Counted from the first letter of the stretch, positions 14,356 to 22,938 are shown. The stretch is 23,659 nt of DNA from Phascolarctobacterium sp. (GCA_004558595.1 SFCN01000036.1:1-23659); one strand, 5' to 3'. Notes: a model not told the origin generated them from the sequence alone. Numbers and translations are program-made.

Positions 14356-14796
14356 TTATTCTTCGGGCTCGTAGACGGACAACGCCTCCAAAGCTAAAGC
14401 ATAGCCAGCAAAGCCTAAGCCACAGATTTGGCCCACACAACCGGCCACAGTCACAGAATGGTGACGGAACTCCTCCCGCTTGTGAATATTGCTAATATGT
14501 ACTTCAATAGCAGGAATATTCACTGCCTTTAACGCATCTAAAATAGCCACGCTGTAATGAGTGAAAGCCGCAGGATTAATCACGATGCCATCAAATTGGC
14601 CGTAGGCCTTTTGGATGGCGGTAACGATATCGCCCTCGTAATTACTTTGCAGCAGCTCCACCTCAACGCCCAAACGAGCAGCCGCAGAGCGAATGTAAGC
14701 GCATAAGCTCTCATAATCGCGACGGCCATAAATGGCCTTTTCGCGGGTCCCTAGCATGTTAATATTGGGACCATTTAAAACTAAAATTCTTCGCAT
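14356..14796 (-). CDS. aroQ: 3-dehydroquinate dehydratase, type II
   Basis: Third shikimate step: dehydrates 3-dehydroquinate to 3-dehydroshikimate. At 146 aa it has the type II length. Motifs are LNGPNINMLGTRE (7-19), the flexible loop with Tyr23, INPAAFTHYS (73-82) and catalytic His100 in EVHISN, followed by KREEFRHHS. A GAGG lies upstream of the ATG. It is the last gene of the aro operon, 12 nt after aroK and ahead of the terminator at 14253-14282. Confidence 0.97.
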   Translation of the reverse strand: MRRILVLNGPNINMLGTREKAIYGRRDYESLCAYIRSAAARLGVEVELLQSNYEGDIVTAIQKAYGQFDGIVINPAAFTHYSVAILDALKAVNIPAIEVHISNIHKREEFRHHSVTVAGCVGQICGLGFAGYALALEALSVYEPEE

Positions 14797-14808
14797 AATC
14801 TCACATCC

Positions 14809-15309
14809 TCATTCAATGGCTTCCTTGGCATAGGTCTCTAGAGCGGCTAGCGTCCTACCAAAATCACCACTATTAGTAATAATCTTATCCGCATACCTGC
14901 GATATAAGTCAATGCGCTCCTCATATAGCTTAAAGATGCGTTGCTTATCCTCTGCCAGAAGGGGACGGGCATCGCCCTCAATATTACCCAGAATTTGCTC
15001 CGGCTTGCGATCTAGAAAGATCACCACACCGTTGCGCTTCATGAGCTCCATATTCTCAGTCCGCTTCACAGCGCCACCGCCGGTGGCGATAACAGCATCC
15101 TCCAGCTCCGCCAAGTAAGCCAGGGTGCGGGTCTCTGCAGTGCGAAAGGCATCTTCGCTTTCAGTGAAAAAATCCTTTATAGTCCGCTGCTCCCGCTCCT
15201 CTAGCACATCATCAGCGTCGTAAAACTTACGTCCCAAGCGCCTGGCCAGGCGCTTGCCAAATGTGCTCTTGCCACAGCCCGGCATGCCAATCAAAACAAT
15301 ATTCTTCAT
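14809..15309 (-). CDS. aroK: Shikimate kinase
   Basis: Phosphorylates shikimate to shikimate 3-phosphate with ATP (fifth shikimate step). The 166-aa protein shows Walker A GMPGCGKS (8-15), the DADD shikimate/Mg site (31-34), FRTAET (R56), TGGGAV (77-81) and the lid segment GDARPLL. Its ATG overlaps the aroE stop (ATGA). Confidence 0.96.
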   Translation of the reverse strand: MKNIVLIGMPGCGKSTFGKRLARRLGRKFYDADDVLEEREQRTIKDFFTESEDAFRTAETRTLAYLAELEDAVIATGGGAVKRTENMELMKRNGVVIFLDRKPEQILGNIEGDARPLLAEDKQRIFKLYEERIDLYRRYADKIITNSGDFGRTLAALETYAKEAIE

Positions 15310-16130
15310 AGCTTCTTCTCCAGCTCACGCATAATGCGCACGATCAATTCGCTGTCATAGCTCTCGCCCTGCCATATTTCTTGAGCGGCCACGGCCTGAG
15401 CCACCAGCATGAAAAGGCCATTTACAGCCTTGTTACCGGCCTCAGCCGCCTGCTTCAGGAAGAGAGTCTGAGCAGGGTTATAAATCAAATCCACACTAGC
15501 GTCGAAGGCAAAGCTAACCTCAGGACTAACAGGCGCTGCCTCCACCTTGGGGAACATGCCCACCGGAGTGCAGTTGATAAGCACATCGCCCTGAAGAGCG
15601 TCCAGTCTCGCATAGTCAATCACCTTAATCTTGGGCGCTATTTTAGCAAAATGAGAATCAACCTTAAAAACATCCCTCGTCACCAGATAGAGCTTGGCGC
15701 ATTTTTTATCGGCCAAATATTTTACCACTGCCCTAGCAGCTCCGCCTGTGCCTAAAACAGCGCAAACCTTACCTGTCACAGCGATATCATTATATTCCAG
15801 CATGCGACCAAAGCCGAAATAATCCGTATTGTAGCCAAAGGCTCCTGCACTGGTGAATTTAATCGTATTTACTGCGCCGATGGCTTGCGCCTCCGGCGCG
15901 ATTTCATCCAGTAAAGGCATCACATGCAGCTTGTGGGGAATGGTCACATTGGTGCCCGCAAAGCCCTCACGCAGCCTACCCATAAGCTCCGGCAGGGCCT
16001 CCAGCTCCGTTTCTAAGAGCTCGTAGCTACCGGACTTACCCGTATACTCAAAGAATAATTGATGAATGGCCGGGGACAGACTATGCCCCAGCTTCCCACC
16101 GATTAAGCCAAATTTATTTACCTCAGCCAT
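15306..16130 (-). CDS. aroE: Shikimate dehydrogenase (NADP+)
   Basis: Fourth shikimate step: reduces 3-dehydroshikimate to shikimate. The 274-aa enzyme shows GGKLGHSLSPAIHQ (11-24), the substrate-binding NVTIPHK with catalytic Lys67, GYNTDYFGF with catalytic Asp103, and the nucleotide loop GTGGAARAV (127-135). GLFMLVAQAV near the C-terminus completes the substrate site. It begins 2 nt after the pheA stop and overlaps aroK by 4 nt. Confidence 0.96.
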   Translation of the reverse strand: MAEVNKFGLIGGKLGHSLSPAIHQLFFEYTGKSGSYELLETELEALPELMGRLREGFAGTNVTIPHKLHVMPLLDEIAPEAQAIGAVNTIKFTSAGAFGYNTDYFGFGRMLEYNDIAVTGKVCAVLGTGGAARAVVKYLADKKCAKLYLVTRDVFKVDSHFAKIAPKIKVIDYARLDALQGDVLINCTPVGMFPKVEAAPVSPEVSFAFDASVDLIYNPAQTLFLKQAAEAGNKAVNGLFMLVAQAVAAQEIWQGESYDSELIVRIMRELEKKL

Positions 16131-16132
16131 AG

Positions 16133-17251
16133 CTACTCCTTCTTTTCATAAGCTCTGTAATTGCCCAGAACCTTTACATAGGTGCTCTTGGCTTTAACCT
16201 CCTCCATAACGTCCGCTACCAAGGGATCGGATAAATTACCAGTCACGTCAATATAGAAGAAGTATTCCCATGACTTACCCACCATGGGTCTGGACTGCAG
16301 ATTCATCATGTTCAACCCTGTATGGTAGAAGCTGGCAAGCATTTTATACAGAGAGCCAGTTTCATGCTTTACAGCCACCAGCAGGGTGATTTTATTAGCA
16401 TGGGGAACAATCTCAGGCTGCTTAGCGATGATAATGAACCGTGTATAATTATTACTGTTGCTATTGATAGCAGGAGCGATGATCTTTAAATTATACAAAT
16501 CCGCAGCGGCTTTACCTGCCACAGCGCCCAAGGTAATATCCTGCTTCTCTGCTACCTCCTCCGCGCTCTTAGAGGTGCTGAAGTAGGGAATCTGCTCCAT
16601 TTGAGGATAATCACGGAAGAAATCCTTGGACTGCTTGAAGCCCTGGGGATGGGAATACACTTTTTTGATGGTCTGCAGAGTAGCGCCTTCACAGCCTAGC
16701 AGGTTCTGCTCAATCTTTACACACTGCTCACCCACAATATGGCAATCATATTGACGCAGCAAATCGTAAACCTCGGTAATACCACCGGTGGAGCTATTTT
16801 CAATGGGTAGCACAGCATAGTCCATTGCGCCGTCAGAAATGCTAGTAATAACCTCTTCAAAGGTGTTGTAGTGATGACGATTAAACTTGCGTCCACGGAA
16901 ATATTCCTCTAAGGCCTGATGGGTAAAGGAGCCAGCAGGACCAAAGCAAGCCACTTCAAAGGTGCTATTGGAGGGCTCCGCCAGCGCAGTTTCCTCCAGC
17001 ACACAGGCTTGGTCGATAATGCCTCGCATGATATTTTTCACTGCTAGAGAATAATCCTTGTTCTCTAAAAGGCTTGCTACCTTGGCAATAACTTGAGCCT
17101 CTCGGTTTTTATCCTTCACAGGCATACCCTTGGATTTCTTATAGGCTGCTACCTGCATCACTAGCTGCAGGCGTTTCTCCAAAACCTCCGCCAATTGGCT
17201 GTCAGCCTTGTCTATTTCCTTGCGAATTAATTCTAAATCCAGTTCCTGCAT
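16133..17251 (-). CDS. pheA: Bifunctional chorismate mutase / prephenate dehydratase (P-protein)
   Basis: Converts chorismate to prephenate and then to phenylpyruvate (Phe branch). 372 aa. Residues 1-88 are an AroQ-type mutase with R10, R27, K38, D47, R50 and E51 matching the E. coli active site shifted by one. Residues 98-275 are the dehydratase with NYTRF (T270-R271-F272). Residues 286-372 are an ACT domain. The Phe-binding ESRP motif reads QSRP (319-322), and GALV reads GSLY (299-302), so Phe inhibition could be altered. I start at ATG 17251, 8 nt after GGGAG and 1 nt after the aroC stop; the upstream in-frame TTG at 17278 overlaps aroC. As TyrA has no mutase domain, this mutase probably supplies both branches. 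Confidence 0.95.
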   Translation of the reverse strand: MQELDLELIRKEIDKADSQLAEVLEKRLQLVMQVAAYKKSKGMPVKDKNREAQVIAKVASLLENKDYSLAVKNIMRGIIDQACVLEETALAEPSNSTFEVACFGPAGSFTHQALEEYFRGRKFNRHHYNTFEEVITSISDGAMDYAVLPIENSSTGGITEVYDLLRQYDCHIVGEQCVKIEQNLLGCEGATLQTIKKVYSHPQGFKQSKDFFRDYPQMEQIPYFSTSKSAEEVAEKQDITLGAVAGKAAADLYNLKIIAPAINSNSNNYTRFIIIAKQPEIVPHANKITLLVAVKHETGSLYKMLASFYHTGLNMMNLQSRPMVGKSWEYFFYIDVTGNLSDPLVADVMEEVKAKSTYVKVLGNYRAYEKKE

Positions 17252-17252
17252 T

Positions 17253-18347
17253 TTATTTCTCCCATTTCTTTGCTTCAATTAGTAAATCCCACAGCGTCCA
17301 AGCAGTTACCGCCTCGATTACCGGAATAGCCCGCTGCACAATACAGGGATCATGCCGTCCTACTATGGTCAAGGTGGTGTCGGCCTTTTCCGCAAGGCTC
17401 ACGGTCTTTTGCTCCCGCGAGATGGAGGGCGTGGGCTTCATAGCTACCCTAAAGAGTAGGGGCATGCCATTGGTCAAGCCACCGGTAATACCGCCGTTAT
17501 GGTTGGTAAAGCAACGCACCTTGCCATCCTCATAGTGCATTTGGTCGTTGGCCTCGGCTCCGGTCAGCTTGGCAAAGCCGAAACCCTCGCCAAATTCGAT
17601 GCCCTTTACCGCAGGTACGGAGAAAAGAATTTGACTCAAACGGCTCTCCACAGAGTCGAAGTAGGGAGCGCCTAGTCCTGCCGGAAGATTAATGGCCATA
17701 AGCTCGATGACACCGCCCACGCTGTTCAAGGCACCTTTAGCGTTTAAAATGCAGGCCTGCATTTTTTCGCCAATGGCATCGTCCAGCACAGGAAAGGCCT
17801 TGCTAGCGATAGTCTTCAGAGTAGCTTCACTTTCGCCTAAGGGATTAAATCTGGGCTCTACTATGTCATGAATGCGCAGAATGTGAGCACCAACGATAAT
17901 TCCATACTGAGCTAAAGCTTGTTTCGCCACCGCGCCGGCGAACACCAGCGGTGCCGTCAGGCGCGCGCTAAAGTGGCCGCCACCGCGGTAATCGTTATAG
18001 CCCTGATAGCGCACGGACCCGGCGTAATCGCCGTGGCCCGGGCGCATCTTGTCTTTGAGGATGCTGTAGTCCTTGGAGTGCTGGTCGCTATTGGCGATAC
18101 GGGCACACAGGGGTGTGCCCGTGGTGTAGCCGTTGAAGAAGCCGCTCTGGATTTCCACAGCGTCACTTTCCTTGCGGGCTGTGGTCAGCGCGCTCTGGCC
18201 GGGGGCACGGCGAGCCATTTCCTTAGCAATGGCCTCCTCGTCCAAAGCCAGTCCCGGCGGCAGGCCGTCCAGCACCACGCCCACGGCTTTGCCGTGGGAC
18301 TCGCCGTAAATCGACATTTTTATGTTCAATCCATAGATTCCGCTCAT
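17253..18347 (-). CDS. aroC: Chorismate synthase
   Basis: Last shikimate step: converts EPSP to chorismate using reduced FMN. The 364-aa protein has all three family signatures: GESHGKAVGVVLDG near the N-terminus, the central RPGHGDYAGSVRY and YRGGGHFSAR, and RHDPCIVQRA near the C-terminus. Its ATG overlaps the aroA stop (ATGA), and pheA follows with a 1-nt gap. The 5' part (roughly 17920-18330) is far richer in G+C (63-72% in 60-nt samples) than neighbouring genes (about 43-50%), although the protein looks intact. Confidence 0.96.
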   Translation of the reverse strand: MSGIYGLNIKMSIYGESHGKAVGVVLDGLPPGLALDEEAIAKEMARRAPGQSALTTARKESDAVEIQSGFFNGYTTGTPLCARIANSDQHSKDYSILKDKMRPGHGDYAGSVRYQGYNDYRGGGHFSARLTAPLVFAGAVAKQALAQYGIIVGAHILRIHDIVEPRFNPLGESEATLKTIASKAFPVLDDAIGEKMQACILNAKGALNSVGGVIELMAINLPAGLGAPYFDSVESRLSQILFSVPAVKGIEFGEGFGFAKLTGAEANDQMHYEDGKVRCFTNHNGGITGGLTNGMPLLFRVAMKPTPSISREQKTVSLAEKADTTLTIVGRHDPCIVQRAIPVIEAVTAWTLWDLLIEAKKWEK

Positions 18348-19645
18348 GCCTCTTCCTCCACTAAACCGCCCACGCTCTTATAATCCTCCCAGAAGATGGG
18401 ATAGGACTTAGCGACGCTTTCCGCACCGGTTAAGATGATGGGCGCAGCGCATTTTTGCGCTGCGATCGCCAGACTCATGGCGATGCGGTGATCGTTCCAC
18501 GCATCCACCTGCACTCCTCCGACCAGTCCCTGGGGCTTACCCACGATAGTTAAGCCTTCCGGCTCTTCGGTAATATCCGCGCCCATTTTATTTAACTCGC
18601 TGCTCATGGCCGCCAAACGGTCGCATTCCTTAATGCGCAGCCTGCCAGCGTTAATAATCTTAGTTGTGCCCTCGCTGACAGCAGCCAAAACCGTCAGTAC
18701 GGGAATAATATCAGGGCAGTTGGCTGCGTCAATCACAGTCGCTTTGGTTGCGCCTCCATTAACAGTGACGCTATTAGCGTCCTGCTTAATGACCGCTCCC
18801 ATACGCTCCATAATGTCGACCACAGCTTGGTCCCCCTGCAGAGAGTTCACATTAACGCCCTGACAGGTGATGCCATCTCCTAAGCTACCGCCCACAGTCC
18901 AAAAGGCTGCTTGGGACCAATCGCCCTCCACCTGACTATCCTGCGCCTGATAGCGCTGCTTACCCTTCACTAGATAGCGACGATGCAAACCGCCCTCATT
19001 CTCAATCTGCACGCCAAATTTGGCCAAGCAGTTAATGGTCATATCCACATAGGCGCTGGACTCCAACGGGGAAGTGATTTCGATGACGGAATCGCCATTA
19101 AGCAGGGGCAGAGCAAAAAGCAGACCGCTCACAAACTGACTGCTCACATCACCGGGCAGCTTATAAGTTCCCGGAGTTAGTCGACCATTGACAGTAACAG
19201 GCAAGCAACCATTATCATTAAAATATTGAATAAATATCTCATCGAAAATATCGTAATAGGCCTGCAGGGGACGGCTCACCAGCTTGCCATGACCTGTGAA
19301 GGTCAGAGGGCAGTTAAGATTAGCGCCCAAGGGCAGGAAGAAACGCAACGTAGAGCCGCTTTCGCCGCAATCCACGCTATCAGCCGCTGCCATGGGATGA
19401 CCAGTACCCGAAATCTGCAATGCCTTGCGTCCTTCAATCATGCTAGGAATCTCGTCCACAGCCACATTAATGGCCTTCAGGCAACGCATGGTGGCTTCAA
19501 TATCCTTGGACATGCTGATGTTATCGATAATGCTGGTACCAGCGGCTAAGCCGGCGCAAATTATTTCTCTATGTCCCATGCTTTTGGAGGAAGGAGCTAC
19601 TACGGTTCCCTTTAATTTAGTTGGAAAAATTTTAACTGTTTTCAT
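18344..19645 (-). CDS. aroA: 3-phosphoshikimate 1-carboxyvinyltransferase (EPSP synthase)
   Basis: Sixth shikimate step: joins PEP to shikimate 3-phosphate. The glyphosate target family. 433 aa from ATG 19645, the usual length. Motifs are SSKSMGHR (19-26, K21 catalytic), CGESGSTLRF (93-102), PGDVSSQFVSG, LRIKECDRLAAM and WNDHRIAMSLAIA. The GESGSTLR form differs from the enterobacterial GNAGTAMR loop. ATG 19645 follows the aroB stop by 5 nt and has AGGA just upstream. An in-frame extension to 19681 would overlap aroB by 31 nt and adds residues not seen in the family. Confidence 0.95.
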   Translation of the reverse strand: MKTVKIFPTKLKGTVVAPSSKSMGHREIICAGLAAGTSIIDNISMSKDIEATMRCLKAINVAVDEIPSMIEGRKALQISGTGHPMAAADSVDCGESGSTLRFFLPLGANLNCPLTFTGHGKLVSRPLQAYYDIFDEIFIQYFNDNGCLPVTVNGRLTPGTYKLPGDVSSQFVSGLLFALPLLNGDSVIEITSPLESSAYVDMTINCLAKFGVQIENEGGLHRRYLVKGKQRYQAQDSQVEGDWSQAAFWTVGGSLGDGITCQGVNVNSLQGDQAVVDIMERMGAVIKQDANSVTVNGGATKATVIDAANCPDIIPVLTVLAAVSEGTTKIINAGRLRIKECDRLAAMSSELNKMGADITEEPEGLTIVGKPQGLVGGVQVDAWNDHRIAMSLAIAAQKCAAPIILTGAESVAKSYPIFWEDYKSVGGLVEEEA

Positions 19646-19650
19646 AAGTC

Positions 19651-20715
19651 CTACCCCAAATATTCTGGCACCTGTTGCCAATTAAGCTTCAGCAAATCGC
19701 CCTCGCCAATGGCTCGCAGGATAATAATCGTGATGCTATTACCATTTTTCTTTTTATCGCGAGCCATGGTTTCCAAAAGCTCGCTTTTAGCAACGCCCGC
19801 ATCTATAGGTAAATTATACTTTGTTAGTACGCTCTTAATCCGCTCGGCGGAGCCAGCAGGCGTAATTCCCAGCTCCTCAGTGCGCTTGGTCAGCTGGTAC
19901 ATGCCGATGGCCACACCCTCGCCATGGGTGAAGCCGCTGTAGCCAAAATGCTGCTCCACAGCGTGACCTAAGGTATGGCCAAAATTCAGCAGCATTCTGA
20001 GCCCTGTATCAAACTCGTCCTGCTCCACGATCCGCGCCTTGATAGCGCAGCAAATAGCCACAATATCGTCAATATTAGCTAAGAGCTCAGCATCATCGGC
20101 GAAGCCGGCGATTTTCTCGAACAAGGCTGCATCCTTGATGCAGCCGTATTTAATAGCTTCGGCCAAGCCATCGTGCAAAAAGCGCGTAGACAGCGTCGCC
20201 AACAAATCAGTATCGATAAACACGGCCTTGGGCTGATAGAAGGCGCCGGCCAAATTCTTGCCCGCCTCCAAATCCACGGCCACCTTACCACCTACACTGC
20301 TATCGATTTGGGCTAACAAGGAAGTAGGCACCTGCACAAAAGCCACTCCACGCATGTAGCTGGCTGCCGCAAAGCCGCCCAAATCACCTACCACGCCGCC
20401 ACCAAGGGTCAGCACCACGTCGCTACGAGTCAGTCCTCCCTGAGCCAGCTGCTCCAGCACAGAGCTAAGCACAGCCATATTTTTGCTTTGCTCCCCAGCC
20501 TCGATAATCACCTGCACCACGGATAAGCTCGCAGCCTCCAAGCTTTTTTGCAGCTTGTCGGCATACAAGGGCGCCACATTAGTATCACTGATGATTGCGG
20601 CCTTCTTGGCCTTAGGCAGCAATGCTGCTACCTTAGCACCAATCTTCGGCAAGAGTCCTGCATCAATCTCAATGTCATAAGCATGAGCTCCTAAGTCCAC
20701 ATGGATAACCTGCAT
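19651..20715 (-). CDS. aroB: 3-dehydroquinate synthase
   Basis: Second shikimate step: cyclises DAHP to 3-dehydroquinate with NAD+ and a divalent metal. The 354-aa protein shows LGGGVVGDLGGFAAASYMRG (104-123), VPTSLLAQIDSSVGGK (129-144), GKNLAGAF, and probable metal ligands E186 (GLAEAIKY), H247 (NFGHTLGH) and H264 (HGEG). Start overlaps the tyrA stop as TAATG. Confidence 0.97.
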   Translation of the reverse strand: MQVIHVDLGAHAYDIEIDAGLLPKIGAKVAALLPKAKKAAIISDTNVAPLYADKLQKSLEAASLSVVQVIIEAGEQSKNMAVLSSVLEQLAQGGLTRSDVVLTLGGGVVGDLGGFAAASYMRGVAFVQVPTSLLAQIDSSVGGKVAVDLEAGKNLAGAFYQPKAVFIDTDLLATLSTRFLHDGLAEAIKYGCIKDAALFEKIAGFADDAELLANIDDIVAICCAIKARIVEQDEFDTGLRMLLNFGHTLGHAVEQHFGYSGFTHGEGVAIGMYQLTKRTEELGITPAGSAERIKSVLTKYNLPIDAGVAKSELLETMARDKKKNGNSITIIILRAIGEGDLLKLNWQQVPEYLG

Positions 20716-21587
20716 TAATAAAGCTCCTTTCGCCGAGCAGAGGAAGTTCGCATAAGCGCCTTCATGGTTTCGCCATCACCGGCTCGCAACGCCTTACGCC
20801 ACAGCTCCAGCTGCTCCATATATCTATCAATTTCGTCCGCCACCTTGTCCTTATTAGCCAAGAACAGAGCGCACCAGAGCTCCGGATTAATATCCGCCAC
20901 ACGGGTACCATCCCGGAAGCTACCGGCAACGAAGTATTTTGTCTTCTCGTTATAGGAAGCACTATCCATCAAAGCCACCGCCGTTACGTGAGGCAAATTG
21001 CTGGTAAAGGCAATGGTACGGTCGTGCTCCTCAGGAGTAACTCTCACCGTATTTTTGCAGCCTAGAGCCTTAGCAAAGGTTTCCAGCCACACTATGGCTG
21101 CTTCGGTGTTGGCCTTTTCGGGCACGATAATGTAATTGGCATTGTGAAAAATCGCCGCATCCGCCATGCCCAAGCCGCTGCTTTGGCGCCCCGCCATGGG
21201 ATGACCGCTAATAAATTCCATACCCGGCTCCAGCGCTGCCTGCACCTCGGTAATCATATTATTCTTGATGCCTGCTACATCAGTAATGAGCACATTGGGT
21301 TTGAAGTTTGCCACGTTGTTCTTAATGAAATTGGCAATGGCTTCAGGATAAATAGCGCAAATCACTACGTCGGCCTGAGCCAAGCGCGCATCCGCCTCGG
21401 TCATTCCTAAATCAATAATGCCCATGGTCTCAGCCTGAGCCAAGGTTGCCTCGTTACGCTCCACACCAATAATTTGCTTGGCTCCTAAACGGCGCAACGC
21501 CTTGGCATAGGAACCACCAATCAGTCCCAAGCCCACGACGGCGAAACTCAGATCCTTCCAGTTAGCGCTTCTAAAATCAGTTTGCAA
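20715..21587 (-). CDS. tyrA: Prephenate dehydrogenase
   Basis: Oxidatively decarboxylates prephenate to 4-hydroxyphenylpyruvate (Tyr branch). The 290-aa protein has the Rossmann motif VGLGLIGGSYAKAL (18-31), catalytic His129 in SGHPMAG and H200 in SNLPH. There is no fused chorismate mutase and no C-terminal ACT domain, so allosteric control by Tyr is not evident. The start is a TTG at 21587, read from an AGGAGTGA site; no ATG is available before the NAD-binding motif. It follows aroF after a 128-nt gap containing a hairpin (21664-21697). Confidence 0.94.
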   Translation of the reverse strand: MQTDFRSANWKDLSFAVVGLGLIGGSYAKALRRLGAKQIIGVERNEATLAQAETMGIIDLGMTEADARLAQADVVICAIYPEAIANFIKNNVANFKPNVLITDVAGIKNNMITEVQAALEPGMEFISGHPMAGRQSSGLGMADAAIFHNANYIIVPEKANTEAAIVWLETFAKALGCKNTVRVTPEEHDRTIAFTSNLPHVTAVALMDSASYNEKTKYFVAGSFRDGTRVADINPELWCALFLANKDKVADEIDRYMEQLELWRKALRAGDGETMKALMRTSSARRKELY

Positions 21588-21663
21588 AAAAAATCACTCC
21601 TACTTCTACATTTCTACCATGCTACAAGGACGCTATAAAACACCATACTACTAAATACAAGGC

Positions 21664-21697
21664 TAGCTCCAGTGCACGCGAAGGGACACTGGAGCTA
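21664..21697 (-). other. Intercistronic hairpin between aroF and tyrA
   Basis: Perfect 11-bp inverted repeat TAGCTCCAGTG (21664-21674) and CACTGGAGCTA (21687-21697), 12-nt loop. In the sense (minus) direction no T-run follows, so it is not a normal terminator for the operon. The T-rich run (TATTTTT, 21698-21704) lies on the other side and would suit plus-strand transcripts. A role in mRNA processing or in stabilising the aroF message is possible. Confidence 0.6.
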
Positions 21698-21715
21698 TAT
21701 TTTTACTTGTCAATA

Positions 21716-22729
21716 TTATAATTCACGACCCACGATTTGAGCAATGCCTTTTAATTCGCCCATCAGCTTTTCAAAACGAGCCGGCTTCAGGGATTGGGCA
21801 CCGTCGCACAATGCGCATTCAGGATTGTTGTGCACCTCGATTAAAAGGCCGTCAGCGCCTACAGCCACTGCCGCCTTAGCCAAGGGCTCTACCATCCACC
21901 ACAGGCCTGCTGCGTGGCTGGGGTCAACCACAACGGGCAAATGGCTTAGCTTCTTCACTGCGGGAATAGCACTTAAATCCAGAGTGTTACGAGTGTAATG
22001 CTCGAAGGTACGGATGCCACGCTCGCACAGGATAACGTTATCGTTGCCGCCAGCCATGATATATTCAGCTGACATAATCCATTCCTCGATAGTTGCAGCT
22101 AGGCCACGCTTTAACAAAATCGGCTTATTAGTCTTGCCTAATTCCTTAAGCAGCTCAAAATTTTGCATATTACGAGCGCCAACCTGAATTAAATCCACAT
22201 CCTCTACAAAGCGTTCAATTTTGTCGGCGGACATGATTTCGGTGACAATGGGCAGGCCGGTCGCTTCACGAGCAGCCTTCAAATAATCCAGGCCCACCTC
22301 CTTTAAGCCTTGGAAGGAGTACGGGGAGGTGCGGGGCTTGAAGGCGCCGCCACGCAACAGGGTAGCACCGCTGGCCTTTACATCCTGCGCTACAGCTGTA
22401 ATCTGCTCAATGCTTTCTACGGAGCAGGGACCGGCGATAACCTGAATTTTTTTGCCGCCGATGGGCACACCAGCAACATTAACAACACTGTCCTCAGGAT
22501 GGAAGGCGCGGTTAGCGCGCTTAAAGGGCTCCTGCACCCGCATTACCTTTTCTACGCCTTCATTAACGAGCAGTAGATTCATATCCAGAGCGCTGGTATC
22601 ACCAACTACGCCGAACAAGGATGCGTTCACGCCCTCGCTGGCGTGGATTTGATAGCCTCTAGCCTCTAATTGCGCCTTTAAACGGGATTTGTCTTCTACG
22701 GTTGCAGTGGGTTTAAATACAATAATCAT
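21716..22729 (-). CDS. aroF: 3-deoxy-7-phosphoheptulonate (DAHP) synthase, type I beta with N-terminal regulatory domain
   Basis: First step of aromatic biosynthesis: condenses PEP and erythrose 4-phosphate. 337 aa. Residues 1-70 form a ferredoxin-like domain (MIIVFKPTATVEDKSRL) as in Thermotoga-type DAHP synthases, where it binds Tyr or Phe for feedback inhibition. The barrel carries AGPCSVES (99-106), GGAFKPRTSPYSFQG, the LLKRG loop and the metal-site regions CERGIRTFE and VDPSHAAG. AAGGAGAG precedes the ATG. First structural gene of the operon, behind a leader of about 450 nt with a terminator and an aromatic-rich small ORF. Confidence 0.96.
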   Translation of the reverse strand: MIIVFKPTATVEDKSRLKAQLEARGYQIHASEGVNASLFGVVGDTSALDMNLLLVNEGVEKVMRVQEPFKRANRAFHPEDSVVNVAGVPIGGKKIQVIAGPCSVESIEQITAVAQDVKASGATLLRGGAFKPRTSPYSFQGLKEVGLDYLKAAREATGLPIVTEIMSADKIERFVEDVDLIQVGARNMQNFELLKELGKTNKPILLKRGLAATIEEWIMSAEYIMAGGNDNVILCERGIRTFEHYTRNTLDLSAIPAVKKLSHLPVVVDPSHAAGLWWMVEPLAKAAVAVGADGLLIEVHNNPECALCDGAQSLKPARFEKLMGELKGIAQIVGREL

Positions 22730-22938
22730 AATAAAATCTCTCCTTTATAACTATACTACAATACTACAATGCCACACTCTAGTTAAAGCGAGAAATACTT
22801 CCACGCTAAAACGACAACACTACCAGCTCTAGCAAAACGCGCAGCAGCTAGCTGCCCACATTTTACTAAATCACTCCTACCTTTTTTCTACCTCCTTCTG
22901 GCCACGAGAATAAACTACTTACGCTTACATTTGCTATT
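22730..22938 (-). other. Untranslated spacer between leader terminator and aroF
   Basis: About 209 nt with no convincing gene. It holds purine-rich ribosome-site-like strings on the minus strand (GAAGGAGG and GTAGGAGTGATTT near 22868-22900), a 10-codon ORF MWAASCCAFC (22829-22861), a 12-bp palindrome GCAGCTAGCTGC (22844-22855) and a tandem TACTACAA repeat near 22765-22780. The 13-mer GTAGGAGTGATTT also precedes tyrA (21591-21603). Function unknown. Confidence 0.4.

Noticed and set aside
19646..19681. Upstream start for aroA
   Set aside because: It would overlap aroB by 31 nt and adds residues outside the EPSP synthase fold; ATG 19645 is well placed.
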